DNA from: CAZIRO01 sp964541595
GTDB taxonomy: Bacteria; Acidobacteriota; HRBIN11
Reading direction: 5' to 3'
DNA length: 40,517 nucleotides
Assembly (NCBI GenBank): GCA_964541595.1
Contig: CAZIRO010000004.1
Location: 1-40,517 of the forward strand
Part shown: positions 26,239 to 34,453 of the stretch, piece after piece
Position numbering within the stretch: the first letter of the stretch is position 1
Layout of the letters: every line of letters begins with the position of its first letter
Made by a program: the position numbers and the translations under genes
The notes under the pieces: model-generated
The model's database searches: none
Told to the model about the DNA's origin: nothing
The model's input: the letters and a program-made list of their open reading frames with translations, nothing else

Positions 26239-26300
26239 GGTGCGCTCCCTCGTTCCGACCGCCCGGAATGAAGCCCATGCGGAGGAATCCGCCCCGGCGT

Positions 26301-27224
26301 TTACGCGATCCGTTCGGTGACCCGATCGGCCAGCGCGTGCAACAGTCCCTTCCGGTCCCAGGCGGTAACGGCCGCTTTCGCCCGTTCGCGCCACCGGATG
26401 GCCTCCTCGCGTGCACGGTCCAGTCCAACCGCCCGCGGATACGTCGCTTTCATCGTCTGCACGTCTTTACCCGCTGTCTTCCCGAGTACCTGACTCGTCT
26501 GAGTCACGTCCAGGATATCATCGACAATCTGAAAGGCAATCCCCAGGGCCTCGCCGTACGCCTGGAGCGCCTGCTGCACCCGGGGTTCAACCTGTGCAAT
26601 CTTGCCGCCGATCTCACACGCCGCGGTGATCAGGGCGGCGGTCTTATACCGGTGGATCCGCTGCACATGCGCTGCGTCCACCGGTCGACCTTCCGCTTCC
26701 AGATCAAGCACCTGGCCGACCACCATTCCGGAAAGCCCGGCACGCAACGCAAGAATCCGCATGACCTCCAGTCCGATCGCCGGGTGCGCGTTTAAAAAGG
26801 GGCAACGTCCCAGGAGTTCAAACGCATAGGTGAGTAATGCATCCCCAGCAAGGATCGCCATCGCTTCCCCGAACCGGACATGACAGGCCGGCCGTCCCCT
26901 GCGTAGTGTATCGTTGTCCATGGCGGGCAGATCGTCATGAATCAGAGAATACGTATGGATGCATTCGATCGCACACGCGCTATACCGATACCGTTCCATC
27001 TCGGTGCCGAACGTCTCTCCCACGGCCAGCATCAACACGGGCCGAAATCGTTTGCCCGGTGCGAGTAATGAATAACGCATGGCTTCCCAGAGGCGCGGTG
27101 CCGGTGTCCTCTCCGGGGGGCGTACGAGTTCGTCCAGCCACCGGTCGATCAGTGCTGCGCGTTCGACGAGATACGCGGTCAGGTCCTTACGGACGGGTAC
27201 AGGCATGATCGGATGCAACCCCAT
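26301..27224 (-). CDS. ispA: Polyprenyl (farnesyl/geranylgeranyl) diphosphate synthase
   Basis: The 307-residue all-helical trans-prenyltransferase condenses IPP with allylic diphosphates. The first aspartate-rich motif HDDLPAMDND, GKRFRPVL upstream of it, KTAALI, and the second motif QIVDDILD are all present. The residues before the first motif (CIHTYSLIHDD) suggest a short product such as farnesyl diphosphate, but this is an estimate. A second ATG six codons in is an alternative start. The gene follows the hairpin-rich spacer after the XdhC-like gene. Confidence 0.93.
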   Translation of the reverse strand: MGLHPIMPVPVRKDLTAYLVERAALIDRWLDELVRPPERTPAPRLWEAMRYSLLAPGKRFRPVLMLAVGETFGTEMERYRYSACAIECIHTYSLIHDDLPAMDNDTLRRGRPACHVRFGEAMAILAGDALLTYAFELLGRCPFLNAHPAIGLEVMRILALRAGLSGMVVGQVLDLEAEGRPVDAAHVQRIHRYKTAALITAACEIGGKIAQVEPRVQQALQAYGEALGIAFQIVDDILDVTQTSQVLGKTAGKDVQTMKATYPRAVGLDRAREEAIRWRERAKAAVTAWDRKGLLHALADRVTERIA

Positions 27225-27333
27225 TTCCCGGATTTCCAGGACATTATAGTCGCGCCCACGGAATTTGCACAGTCGACGAAACGTCGGCGATCGAACGGTC
27301 CGGTGTCCCGATGGCGTGCCACAAAAATCACAG

Positions 27334-27431
27334 AAAGTGAGGACAGGAGAGGAAATGTGACGGTGTGAAAAGTCACGACGGTTTCAATGCATGACAGCCA
27401 TTCGCGTCACTTTTCTCCTCGTCACTTCACT
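27334..27431 (-). terminator. Imperfect inverted repeat downstream of the XdhC-like gene
   Basis: An imperfect arm at 27334-27361 (AAGTGAGGACAGGAG...) pairs with 27404-27431 (CGTCACTTTTCTCCTCGTCA...). The inner TGCATGAC...CGTCACTTTT block resembles the terminator after mgtE. On the minus strand it lies between the XdhC-like gene and the prenyl synthase gene, so it may be an attenuating terminator. Confidence 0.4.
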
Positions 27432-27445
27432 TGAGAAAAGAACCA

Positions 27446-28294
27446 CTAAGGCCCCACCGCTTCCGATGCCCGATCCGAAACAACGGTTGGATCGGCGACA
27501 CGTTCCGAGAACCGGGGGAACACGCCGTTGCGAACCTGAATCAAACGGGCGAGAATACTCACCGCGACTTCGTACGGGGATTTTCCACCAATGGGCACAC
27601 CGATCGGGGCATCCACCGCCTCAAGACGCGTCCGGGGAACGCCTGCACGTACCAGCGCCTGAAACGTCGACCGTACTTTCGTACGACTGCCGATCATGCC
27701 AATGTAAGCGACGTCATACCCGATCATGCGACGCAACACTTTTGCATCCACATCGTGACAACGGGTCACGATGACAATGTATGCCGAAGACGGCGGCGGC
27801 GGAATGTGTGCCGTGTACGCGCGATCCGTACAGATCGCCCGTACATCGGCCGTCTTCGGCAGCCGATCCAGCCACTCCGGCCGATCGTCGATCACCGTGA
27901 TCTCGAACAGACGCGTCTGTGCAGCCAGCGTACAGAGCGCCTGACCGATGTGACCCGCACCGAAGATCCACAGTGGCGTCCGGGGATACACGACCTCAAA
28001 ATAAACCTGCACACGACCGCCGCACCGCATGCCGAGACTGCGATAATTCAAATCGTATTCCTTCACCGCAGAACAGAGATCGCCCCGCAGGATGGTCAGT
28101 GCATCCCGAATCACGGCCGCTTCAAACGGACCGCCGCCGATCGTGAACTCCGTGTGGCCGTCGGCACGGACGATCAGACGACTACCGGGTGCGTTCGGCG
28201 CGGAACCCCGGCAGCCGATCAGATGCGCGATGACGAGCGGTTGACCCTGTTTAAGCAGATCCAGCACACGTGCGTAAAACGTTCGGTCATCCAT
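27446..28294 (-). CDS. XdhC/CoxI-family protein
   Basis: The 282-residue protein has the XdhC N-domain (LVIAHLIGCRGSAPNAPGSRLIV, CGGRVQVYFE) and the C-terminal Rossmann domain (LWIFGAGHIGQAL...VIDDRPEWLDRLP, YIGMIGSRTKV, PIGVPIGGKSPYEVAVSI). XdhC proteins bind and sulfurate molybdenum cofactor for xanthine dehydrogenase or CO-dehydrogenase-type enzymes. No molybdoenzyme gene is in the window. It starts three bases after the B12-radical SAM stop, so the two are coupled. Confidence 0.92.
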   Translation of the reverse strand: MDDRTFYARVLDLLKQGQPLVIAHLIGCRGSAPNAPGSRLIVRADGHTEFTIGGGPFEAAVIRDALTILRGDLCSAVKEYDLNYRSLGMRCGGRVQVYFEVVYPRTPLWIFGAGHIGQALCTLAAQTRLFEITVIDDRPEWLDRLPKTADVRAICTDRAYTAHIPPPPSSAYIVIVTRCHDVDAKVLRRMIGYDVAYIGMIGSRTKVRSTFQALVRAGVPRTRLEAVDAPIGVPIGGKSPYEVAVSILARLIQVRNGVFPRFSERVADPTVVSDRASEAVGP

Positions 28295-28297
28295 CGA

Positions 28298-29806
28298 TCA
28301 CGCCGGTGAACCCTCGAGTAAGGTCCGCAAGCGGACCTTACTGTAAGCCTTGGCCATGGTGACATACCGTTTGACATCGTTCCAGGACTTGATCGACTTC
28401 AGGGCCTTCGGAATCTTACGCAATACGCTGTATCCCTGGACCTGCGACCACTCAAACAGCAGTTCACTGATCTGCTCCCAGGAAAGTCGATCGATATACA
28501 GCGGAATGTCCCCCTGCGACGCCGGGAGCGTTACAATACCCTCCGGATTCGGTACACTCCAGGAGAAATCACGCGGAATGATCCCCTCACGGCGTGCCCG
28601 GGCTTCGATCGGCGTTCCCGGATAAATGTGCATAATGCTGATCGAAACATCGATCTGCTGGTTGCGCTCCCTGGCCTCCCGTTTCAGACTCAAAATGTAG
28701 TCCATCGTCATCCGGGCCTCTTCATACGTTTCCGTCGGATGCGAGAAGATAAAGAACGGATTCGGGATGATCCCGAGATCCCAGCACCAGCGGATCACCC
28801 GCGTCACCTTGTCGATCGTGAATCCCTTGCCCTTCCGAATGACTTCCTGCAGAATCCGCGGAGACGCCGATTCCACGCCCATGCCGATGAGGAAACAACC
28901 GGCTTCGCGCATCTTCTTTAACAGTGCATAGTCCACCGTATCGATACGGATCTCACAGTACCAGGACAGATCGAGTTTCGCATCGATGATGAGGTCACAC
29001 AGATCATGAATGCGCCGCGGATTGAATGTAAACGTGTCATCGAAAAACCAGAGCCCCCGTACCCCGTACTCATTCACAAGGATGTGGATCTCCTCCATAA
29101 TGCGTTCCGGAGAATTCGCCCGAACCTTTCGTCCCCAGTTAAACGGCGTGGCACAGAACTCACAGGTAAACGGACACCCGCGGCTCGTCATCAGATTCAA
29201 TGCCCGCCGTCGACCTTTGTGCGGATCGTCCACATGAAACGTATACGCATGCATAGGATACAGATGCCGCGCGGGAAAGGGCAATTCGTCGAGGTTCTCG
29301 ATCACCGGACGGGGCGGGGTATGGAATATCGTGCCATCCCGGTCCCGGAAAGAGATTCCGCGGACTCTTTTCAGATCGCCGCCGCGTTCCAGCGCCTGCA
29401 CGAGTTCGAGCATGGTGAATTCACCTTCTCCGCGCACAATGAAATCGCACCACGGCACATGCGTCAGCGTGTCCTCCGCGGCATTCCATACGTGCGGTCC
29501 CCCGAGGACCGTGATCACATGTGGAAAGTGTTGTTTGATCAGGCGAAGCGTCTCGAACGCGTAAAACCGGTTCTCGGTGGTGAACGTCAGGCCGACAATG
29601 TCCGGACTCCACTGCCGCACTTCCCGCACGACGTCATCGTAGGTCATGCGCAGGGCATTCGCGTCAAGAATCCCACAGGTATATCCCTCCTGTTCCAGCA
29701 CAGCGGCGATATAGCCAATACCCAGCGCGGGGATCAGTTCACCGTGGCTCCACCGTTCCGCAAGGTATCCACCCGGCGGTACCATCAACAGGATACGCGT
29801 GGACAT
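28298..29806 (-). CDS. B12-binding domain radical SAM protein
   Basis: The 502-residue protein has an N-terminal cobalamin-binding domain (residues 1-150, with LLMVPPGGYLAERW and VTVLGGPHVW) and a central radical SAM domain with MTSRGCPFTCEFCATP (CxxxCxxC) and FFDDTF. The C-terminal part is rich in aromatic and charged residues. Family members include anaerobic cyclases, methyltransferases and hopanoid or lipid modifying enzymes. I cannot choose among them. The ATG has GGAGG six bases upstream. It heads the coupled pair with the XdhC-like gene. Confidence 0.9.
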   Translation of the reverse strand: MSTRILLMVPPGGYLAERWSHGELIPALGIGYIAAVLEQEGYTCGILDANALRMTYDDVVREVRQWSPDIVGLTFTTENRFYAFETLRLIKQHFPHVITVLGGPHVWNAAEDTLTHVPWCDFIVRGEGEFTMLELVQALERGGDLKRVRGISFRDRDGTIFHTPPRPVIENLDELPFPARHLYPMHAYTFHVDDPHKGRRRALNLMTSRGCPFTCEFCATPFNWGRKVRANSPERIMEEIHILVNEYGVRGLWFFDDTFTFNPRRIHDLCDLIIDAKLDLSWYCEIRIDTVDYALLKKMREAGCFLIGMGVESASPRILQEVIRKGKGFTIDKVTRVIRWCWDLGIIPNPFFIFSHPTETYEEARMTMDYILSLKREARERNQQIDVSISIMHIYPGTPIEARARREGIIPRDFSWSVPNPEGIVTLPASQGDIPLYIDRLSWEQISELLFEWSQVQGYSVLRKIPKALKSIKSWNDVKRYVTMAKAYSKVRLRTLLEGSPA

Positions 29807-29975
29807 TGCACCCTCCACACGGACAATAACGGGTTCCACTCCGGGGGCGACCGTATTTCACTCTATCGGAAGGACGGCCTTTCGTCAATGGCAAGGCGTG
29901 GCGGGCTGTTCGAATGGTCATGCGGGCACCCGACGCTCCGGACAAACCGACTGTTTGCTGCTTCGATGACGCGTA

Positions 29976-30051
29976 TGGCTGGGGCGGCAGGACTCGAACC
30001 TGCGAATGTGGGATCCAAAGTCCCATGCCTTACCTGCTTGGCTACGCCCCA
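29976..30051 (-). tRNA. tRNA-Gln (anticodon TTG)
   Basis: The 76-nt cloverleaf has an encoded CCA. The acceptor stem is TGGGGCG/CGCCCCA with discriminator G, the anticodon loop CTTTGGA carries TTG, and the T-arm is GCAGG-TTCGAGT-CCTGC. It closely resembles bacterial tRNA-Gln. Confidence 0.96.
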
Positions 30052-30067
30052 GCATGTCCTGTATACT

Positions 30068-30096
30068 ATTATGGGCGACCGACGGCTATTCTGCAA
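30068..30096 (-). promoter_or_regulatory. Promoter for tRNA-Gln
   Basis: On the minus strand there is TTGCAG, 17 bp and CATAAT, ending 16 bp before the tRNA. It may also feed the minus-strand genes downstream. Confidence 0.65.
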
Positions 30097-30133
30097 GCCA
30101 CGTTTGCCCCCGCGGTCATCACCGCATCGTCCG

Positions 30134-30150
30134 TAAATATTGAATATTTA
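30134..30150. promoter_or_regulatory. 17-bp AT palindrome upstream of the thiolase gene
   Basis: TAAATATTGAATATTTA is a perfect palindrome centred on a single G in an otherwise GC-rich area. The size and position are those of an operator for a dimeric repressor. Which regulator would bind is unknown. Confidence 0.4.
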
Positions 30151-30241
30151 TGAATATCGATAAACCGGGAAGTTTCGCAGCGACGTGCACGCATACGGCG
30201 CGTGTACGCAGCACCCTGCAGAGGCAACAGGAGATGCCATC

Positions 30242-31432
30242 ATGGGTCGACCCGGACGACCTGTAGTCATCATCGGATACGCACGCACACCGATCGGGAG
30301 TTTTCTCGGGAGCCTGCGCACGCTGAGTGCCCCGCAACTCGGTGCAGTGGCCATCCAAGCCGCGCTGCAACGCGCACACGTCGCGCCCACCGACGTGCAG
30401 GAAGTCATCATGGGTCAGGTCATCCAGGCAGGCACCGGTCAGGCGCCCGCCCGTCAGGCGGCGATATTCGCCGGCCTGCCGACGTCCGTCGAGTGTCTGA
30501 CCGTCAACAAGGTCTGCGGTTCCGGTCTGAAGGCCGTCATGCTCGGCGCGCAGGCGATCGCGCTTGCGGACGCCGACATCGTCGTTGCCGGTGGCATGGA
30601 GAGCATGAGTCGGGCACCGTATCTCCTGGATCGGGCCCGCAGCGGATATCGGCTCGGGCATGCGGAACTCTACGATGCGATGATCCTGGACGGTTTGTGG
30701 GACGTCTATAACCGCATGCACATGGGCAACTGTGCGGAGCACTGCGCACGGAAACTGCACATCTCGCGAGCAGAACAGGACGCGTATGCGGAAGAGAGTT
30801 ACCGCCGGGCCCTGCACGCGATGGACCAGGGGTGGTTTGATCGGGAAATCGTCCCCGTTGAGGTCCGGGATCGAAAGGGGCGACTGACGGTGGTTCGGGA
30901 AGACGAGGAACCCCGCCGATTCCAGCCGGAGAAGATGCAACAGTTGCCGCCGGTATTCGATCCGGAGGGCTCGATCACGGCAGCGAACGCGTCGAAGATC
31001 AACGACGGTGCAGCGGCCGTGGTCATCGCTGCCGAAGACGTGGCGCGCGCCCGCGGACTCCCCATTCTCGCGCACATTGTCGACTTCTGCGCGGCGGCCC
31101 GGGACCCGATCGAGTTCCCGCTCGCACCGATCAACGCCATCGAAAAACTGCTCGCGCGGACGGGGCTCCGTCCGGAGGCCATCGATCTTTACGAGATCAA
31201 CGAGGCCTTTGCCGCCGTGGCCATCGGCGTCATCCGGGAACTCCGCCTCGACCCCGCCCGGGTGAACGTGCACGGCGGCGCCGTCGCCCTCGGTCACCCG
31301 ATCGGGGCAAGCGGCGCCCGACTGCTCTGCACGCTGCTGAACGCACTGGAGATCCACGGGGGGCGCTACGGCGTGGTCAGCCTCTGCCTCGGCGGCGGCG
31401 AGGCGGTGGCCATGCTCGTCGCGCGGGATTGA
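30242..31432 (+). CDS. Acetyl-CoA acetyltransferase (thiolase)
   Basis: The 396-residue protein is a thiolase that condenses two acetyl-CoA or cleaves acetoacetyl-CoA. The nucleophilic Cys sits in NKVCGSGLKAVM (about residue 92). The His of EINEAFAAVA..GGAVALGHPIGASGAR and the second Cys of SLCLGGGEA are intact. The biosynthetic type is suggested by length and by similarity to AtoB/PhaA patterns. The ATG follows AGGAG by eight bases. It stands alone and ends at the parS-like palindrome. Confidence 0.95.
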   Translation: MGRPGRPVVIIGYARTPIGSFLGSLRTLSAPQLGAVAIQAALQRAHVAPTDVQEVIMGQVIQAGTGQAPARQAAIFAGLPTSVECLTVNKVCGSGLKAVMLGAQAIALADADIVVAGGMESMSRAPYLLDRARSGYRLGHAELYDAMILDGLWDVYNRMHMGNCAEHCARKLHISRAEQDAYAEESYRRALHAMDQGWFDREIVPVEVRDRKGRLTVVREDEEPRRFQPEKMQQLPPVFDPEGSITAANASKINDGAAAVVIAAEDVARARGLPILAHIVDFCAAARDPIEFPLAPINAIEKLLARTGLRPEAIDLYEINEAFAAVAIGVIRELRLDPARVNVHGGAVALGHPIGASGARLLCTLLNALEIHGGRYGVVSLCLGGGEAVAMLVARD

Positions 31433-31452
31433 GGTGTTCCACGTGGAACACC
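31433..31452. promoter_or_regulatory. parS-like ParB-binding site 1
   Basis: GGTGTTCCACGTGGAACACC is a perfect 20-bp palindrome. Its inner 16 bases TGTTCCACGTGGAACA match the bacterial parS consensus (TGTTNCACGTGNAACA). It lies directly after the thiolase stop, between convergent genes. Confidence 0.85.
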
Positions 31453-31469
31453 CCGCCGACACCCGGTGT

Positions 31470-32348
31470 TCACGCATGGCGCGGTTCCGCGTACGCCCAC
31501 CCCTCCGGGAAGATCTGTCCGCTGCACACCCGGCGGGCCTCCCCTTCGACCTCGATCGCCATCAGACGGGGTCCCTGCGGCGCCAGGCGCACGACGAGAT
31601 CGACCCCGGCCCGGGTGTGAAAACGGTACTCCGGCCAGCGCAGCCCCTTCGCGTGGAAGGCGAGGGCGGTGCTCACACATCCGCTGCCACAGGAATACGT
31701 CTCCGCCTCGACCCCCCGTTCGTACGTGCGGATGTCGATCTCCCCGGCGCGCACGATGTGCACGAAATTCACATTCGTTCCACGTGGAACAAACGCCGCA
31801 TGCCAGCGGAGCCGTCGTCCGTAATACGTGACGTTGATGTTCCAGATGTTGCGGACCGGGACCACGATATGGGGATCGCCGACGCGCACGTAGTGGTAGC
31901 GCAGCCCGATGGTGTCCAGGCGGATGTGTCGATCGAGCGCGAGTTCAACCGTGCGCAGCATCCGCAGGGTGACGCGATCGTATTCGACGTGCGCCTCGAT
32001 GAGCCCGACGTTCGTTTCGATGGTGAGTTGACGGTGCGTGATGACGTGCACGACGGCGTACCGCGCCACACACCGCGTGCCGTTCATACACATGTTGAAT
32101 TCGGTGCCGTCCGGATTGAAAAACCGGACGCGGATGTGTGCCTTGACGCTGGACTCGAGGAGAATGAGGCCGTCCGCCCCGATCGAGAGGTGCCGATCGC
32201 AGAGGCGCCGGGCCAGGGTGGACGCGTGGGCAGAATATACACCGGAGCGGTTGTCCAGAATGATAAAGTCGTTGCCGGCGCCCACCCACTTGTCAAAGGG
32301 GATCGCTTCCGGATGGTCCGGGCCGAATGTCGGCGCGCGGTGCGTCAT
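31470..32348 (-). CDS. dapF: Diaminopimelate epimerase (DapF-like)
   Basis: DapF makes meso-diaminopimelate for lysine and peptidoglycan. The 292-residue protein has the N-terminal AGNDFIILDNR, the first catalytic Cys in FNPDGTEFNMCMNGTRC, and the second in YERGVEAETYSCGSGC. The first motif is normally MCGNG, and here Met replaces Gly after the Cys. The second loop carries an insertion-like EAET. The start overlaps the end of purS by 56 bases, and GGAG precedes the ATG. A second parS-like palindrome lies within its coding sequence. A divergent epimerase of the same fold is possible. Confidence 0.88.
   Translation of the reverse strand: MTHRAPTFGPDHPEAIPFDKWVGAGNDFIILDNRSGVYSAHASTLARRLCDRHLSIGADGLILLESSVKAHIRVRFFNPDGTEFNMCMNGTRCVARYAVVHVITHRQLTIETNVGLIEAHVEYDRVTLRMLRTVELALDRHIRLDTIGLRYHYVRVGDPHIVVPVRNIWNINVTYYGRRLRWHAAFVPRGTNVNFVHIVRAGEIDIRTYERGVEAETYSCGSGCVSTALAFHAKGLRWPEYRFHTRAGVDLVVRLAPQGPRLMAIEVEGEARRVCSGQIFPEGWAYAEPRHA
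31776..31791. promoter_or_regulatory. parS-like ParB-binding site 2 (inside dapF)
   Basis: CGTTCCACGTGGAACA contains the 14-bp perfect palindrome GTTCCACGTGGAAC and differs from site 1's 16-mer by one outer base. It lies 340 bp from site 1. Confidence 0.75.
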
Positions 32349-32607
32349 GAGTCTCCGGCCATTCGATTTCGTATTGTTCGATGATGGGATTCGTCAGGAT
32401 GCGTTCCGCGATCGTCCGGATCTGCGCACGTGCGCGGTCGTTGAGCGGTCCCTGCCACTCGATGACGAACACCTTGCCGGTGTGGACCTGCAGCGCGCGG
32501 TCGTATCCGAGGGTGTGCAACACGTTGCGGATGGTTTTCCCCTGTGGATCGAGCACGCCCGGCTTATACCGCACAATGACGCGCACGCGTGCCACGTCCG
32601 TACTCAT
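32293..32607 (-). CDS. purS: Phosphoribosylformylglycinamidine synthase subunit PurS
   Basis: PurS is the small third subunit of the PurLQS FGAM synthetase in purine synthesis. The 104-residue protein shows the PurS signature VIVRYKPGVLDPQGKTIRNVLHTLGYDRAL and LTNPIIEQYEIEW. Its ATG overlaps the purB stop by four bases. purQ and purL are not in the window. About 20 C-terminal residues overlap the start of dapF and may be an appendage. Confidence 0.94.
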   Translation of the reverse strand: MSTDVARVRVIVRYKPGVLDPQGKTIRNVLHTLGYDRALQVHTGKVFVIEWQGPLNDRARAQIRTIAERILTNPIIEQYEIEWPETHDAPRADIRPGPSGSDPL

Positions 32608-33905
32608 GCGCTGTCTCCAAGGACGCGTTGGTAAATTGTATTGATATGTCTTTTATAATATTCGATATCGGTGTAGCGTGCGATGTCGTCCGGGGTGAGA
32701 TACTGCATGACTTCGGGATCCGCGCGTATCGCAGCGATGAAGTCCGTGCCCGCTTCCCACGCACGCATCGCATTTCGCTGAACCAGTCGGTATGCATCCA
32801 CCCGGGATACCCCCTTCTCGATCAGGGCCACAAGGATGCCGGATGAAAAGATGAGTCCCTTCGTGAACCGCAGGTTCTCGTCCATCCGGTCCGGATGCAC
32901 CCGCAAGTGCGCGATCAGCCAGATACAGCGATCCAGCATGTAATCCAGCGCAATGGATGCATCGGGTAAGATGATCCGTTCGACGGAAGAGTGACTGATG
33001 TCGCGTTCATGCCACAGGGCGACGTTTTCCATAGCGGCCATGGCGTACGCACGCAATACGCGGGCCAGACCGCAGAGTCGCTCCGCTGTGATGGGGTTGC
33101 GTTTGTGAGGCATCGCGGAAGATCCCTTCTGTCCGGGTCGGAAGGGTTCCTCCGCTTCACGCACTTCGGTCCGTTGCAGGTGGCGAATCTCCAGCGCCAC
33201 TTTCTCGATACTCGCTCCGATCAGCGCAAGGGTGAGAACGTATTCCGCGTGCCGATCACGCTGGGTGATCTGATTCGACACGGGTTCCGGTTGCAGGCCG
33301 AACTTGGTACAAACGATCCGCTCAACTTCGGGTTCCAGGTGGGCGTATACCCCTACGGCGCCGGAAATTTTCCCGACCGCCACGCGCTGACGCGTCGCCG
33401 CAAGCCGTTCCCGGTGCCGCTGAAATTCTGCGTACCAGAGCAAGAACTTCAAGCCAAAGGTCATCGGTTCTGCGTGTACGCCGTGTGTTCGCCCGACACA
33501 TGCGATGTCCCGGTAGGCAATGGCTTTCTCTTTCAATACCGTACACAGGTGATCGATCCGTTGAAGCAACAGATCACAACTCTCTTTCATCTGGATCGCC
33601 GTGGCCGTATCGAGGATATCGGACGATGTCAGCCCGAGGTGAATGTATCGTCCGAGGTCGCCAAGGGATTCGGCCACGGATTCCACGAATGCGACAACGT
33701 CATGTTGTGTCTGCTGTTCTATCGCTTCCATCCGTTCCTGCGAAAACCGAACGCGCGCGGCGATCTCAGAATACACTTCCGGCGAAATGCGTCCGGTCTG
33801 CACATACGCTTCCAATACGGCGAGCTCGATCTGCAACCAGAGCGCATACCGATGGGCATCGGACCAGATGCGGCCCATTTCGGGCAGCGTATACCTCGGG
33901 ATCAT
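32604..33905 (-). CDS. purB: Adenylosuccinate lyase
   Basis: PurB acts twice in purine synthesis, cleaving SAICAR and adenylosuccinate. The 433-residue protein has GRTHGVHAEPMTFGLK, SSAMPHKRNPITAE (the fumarase-superfamily signature with the catalytic Ser loop) and HERDISHSSVERIILPD. Length and motif order are those of the short bacterial form. The ATG has GGAG upstream. A much longer reading runs through two repeat elements and is rejected. It leads purB-purS-dapF, with elements E and F between it and the divergent stress-protein gene. Confidence 0.96.
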   Translation of the reverse strand: MIPRYTLPEMGRIWSDAHRYALWLQIELAVLEAYVQTGRISPEVYSEIAARVRFSQERMEAIEQQTQHDVVAFVESVAESLGDLGRYIHLGLTSSDILDTATAIQMKESCDLLLQRIDHLCTVLKEKAIAYRDIACVGRTHGVHAEPMTFGLKFLLWYAEFQRHRERLAATRQRVAVGKISGAVGVYAHLEPEVERIVCTKFGLQPEPVSNQITQRDRHAEYVLTLALIGASIEKVALEIRHLQRTEVREAEEPFRPGQKGSSAMPHKRNPITAERLCGLARVLRAYAMAAMENVALWHERDISHSSVERIILPDASIALDYMLDRCIWLIAHLRVHPDRMDENLRFTKGLIFSSGILVALIEKGVSRVDAYRLVQRNAMRAWEAGTDFIAAIRADPEVMQYLTPDDIARYTDIEYYKRHINTIYQRVLGDSA

Positions 33906-33943
33906 CGTGTGTCTCCGTGCACAGGGTATCGATATTCTATCCC

Positions 33944-34105
33944 TGCGATCGGGACGGGCAACGGGAATGTATCGAACCGGCAGATACACCGATATCGGGT
34001 GCCGGGGCTCAGGGATCAAGGCGCAGGGAGTTCGACTTCGCATGGAATGGGACATCGCACGGATGAATGGATACCCGCAGTGTCCCATCGCCTGTCCCGG
34101 TTTCA
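33944..34105. repeat. Intergenic TIR element, copy E (complete, 162 bp)
   Basis: The ends are at 33944-33968 and 34081-34105. The left end is more diverged (GATCGGGACGGGCAACGGGA). The element lies between the purB promoter and the purB start, so it would be transcribed as part of the purB leader. Confidence 0.75.
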
Positions 34106-34108
34106 GAT

Positions 34109-34148
34109 ATTCTATGCGAATTGCGTTTTTGTGCAATTCGCATACAAT
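34109..34148. promoter_or_regulatory. Overlapping divergent promoters on a palindrome (purB / stress protein)
   Basis: A perfect 12-bp inverted repeat TATGCGAATTGC/GCAATTCGCATA (34113-34124 and 34133-34144) creates two mirror promoters. On the plus strand there is TTGCGT, 16 bp and TACAAT. On the minus strand there is TTGCAC, 16 bp and TAGAAT. Their -35 boxes face each other, so a single regulator could control both directions. Confidence 0.65.
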
Positions 34149-34150
34149 TC

Positions 34151-34385
34151 TGGGATCGGGACAGGCCATGGGACATGCGCACCATCGGAACCACCGGTCT
34201 CGGGTGTCAGGTCCCAGGTCTCCGGTATCAGGTCCCAGGTCCCAGCCAGGTCCCAGGTGGCGGGTATTCCGGTGGCAGGTATTTGCGACGGGAGACGGAA
34301 GACAGGGGACGGGGCATCGCATGGGCTGGGGATAGCGCGTGACCGCATGCGGACCCACGGTGTCCCATGGCCTGGCCCGATTTCA
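34151..34385. repeat. Intergenic TIR element, copy F (complete, 235 bp)
   Basis: The ends are at 34151-34175 and 34361-34385. The middle (about 34198-34265) is a run of degenerate CAGGTCCCAGGTC units. The right third is nearly the reverse complement of the left part of copy G (CTATCCCCAGCCCATG block). It lies between the promoter and the stress-protein gene, so it would be in that gene's leader. Confidence 0.85.
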
Positions 34386-34453
34386 GGCATACAATTGGGG
34401 GAAATCGCACCGTTCTGGTGAAATCTGGTCGGTGCGTTTTGGGAGCCGTTCGC

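Noticed and set aside
34198..34265. Tandem short repeats that might be taken for a CRISPR array
   Set aside because: The units (CAGGTCCCAGGTC-like) are about 13 bp, degenerate and without spacers, and they sit inside a TIR element.
33906..34358. Long N-terminal extension of PurB reading through two elements
   Set aside because: The extension is translated repeat DNA. The family start and a ribosome-binding site lie at the downstream ATG.
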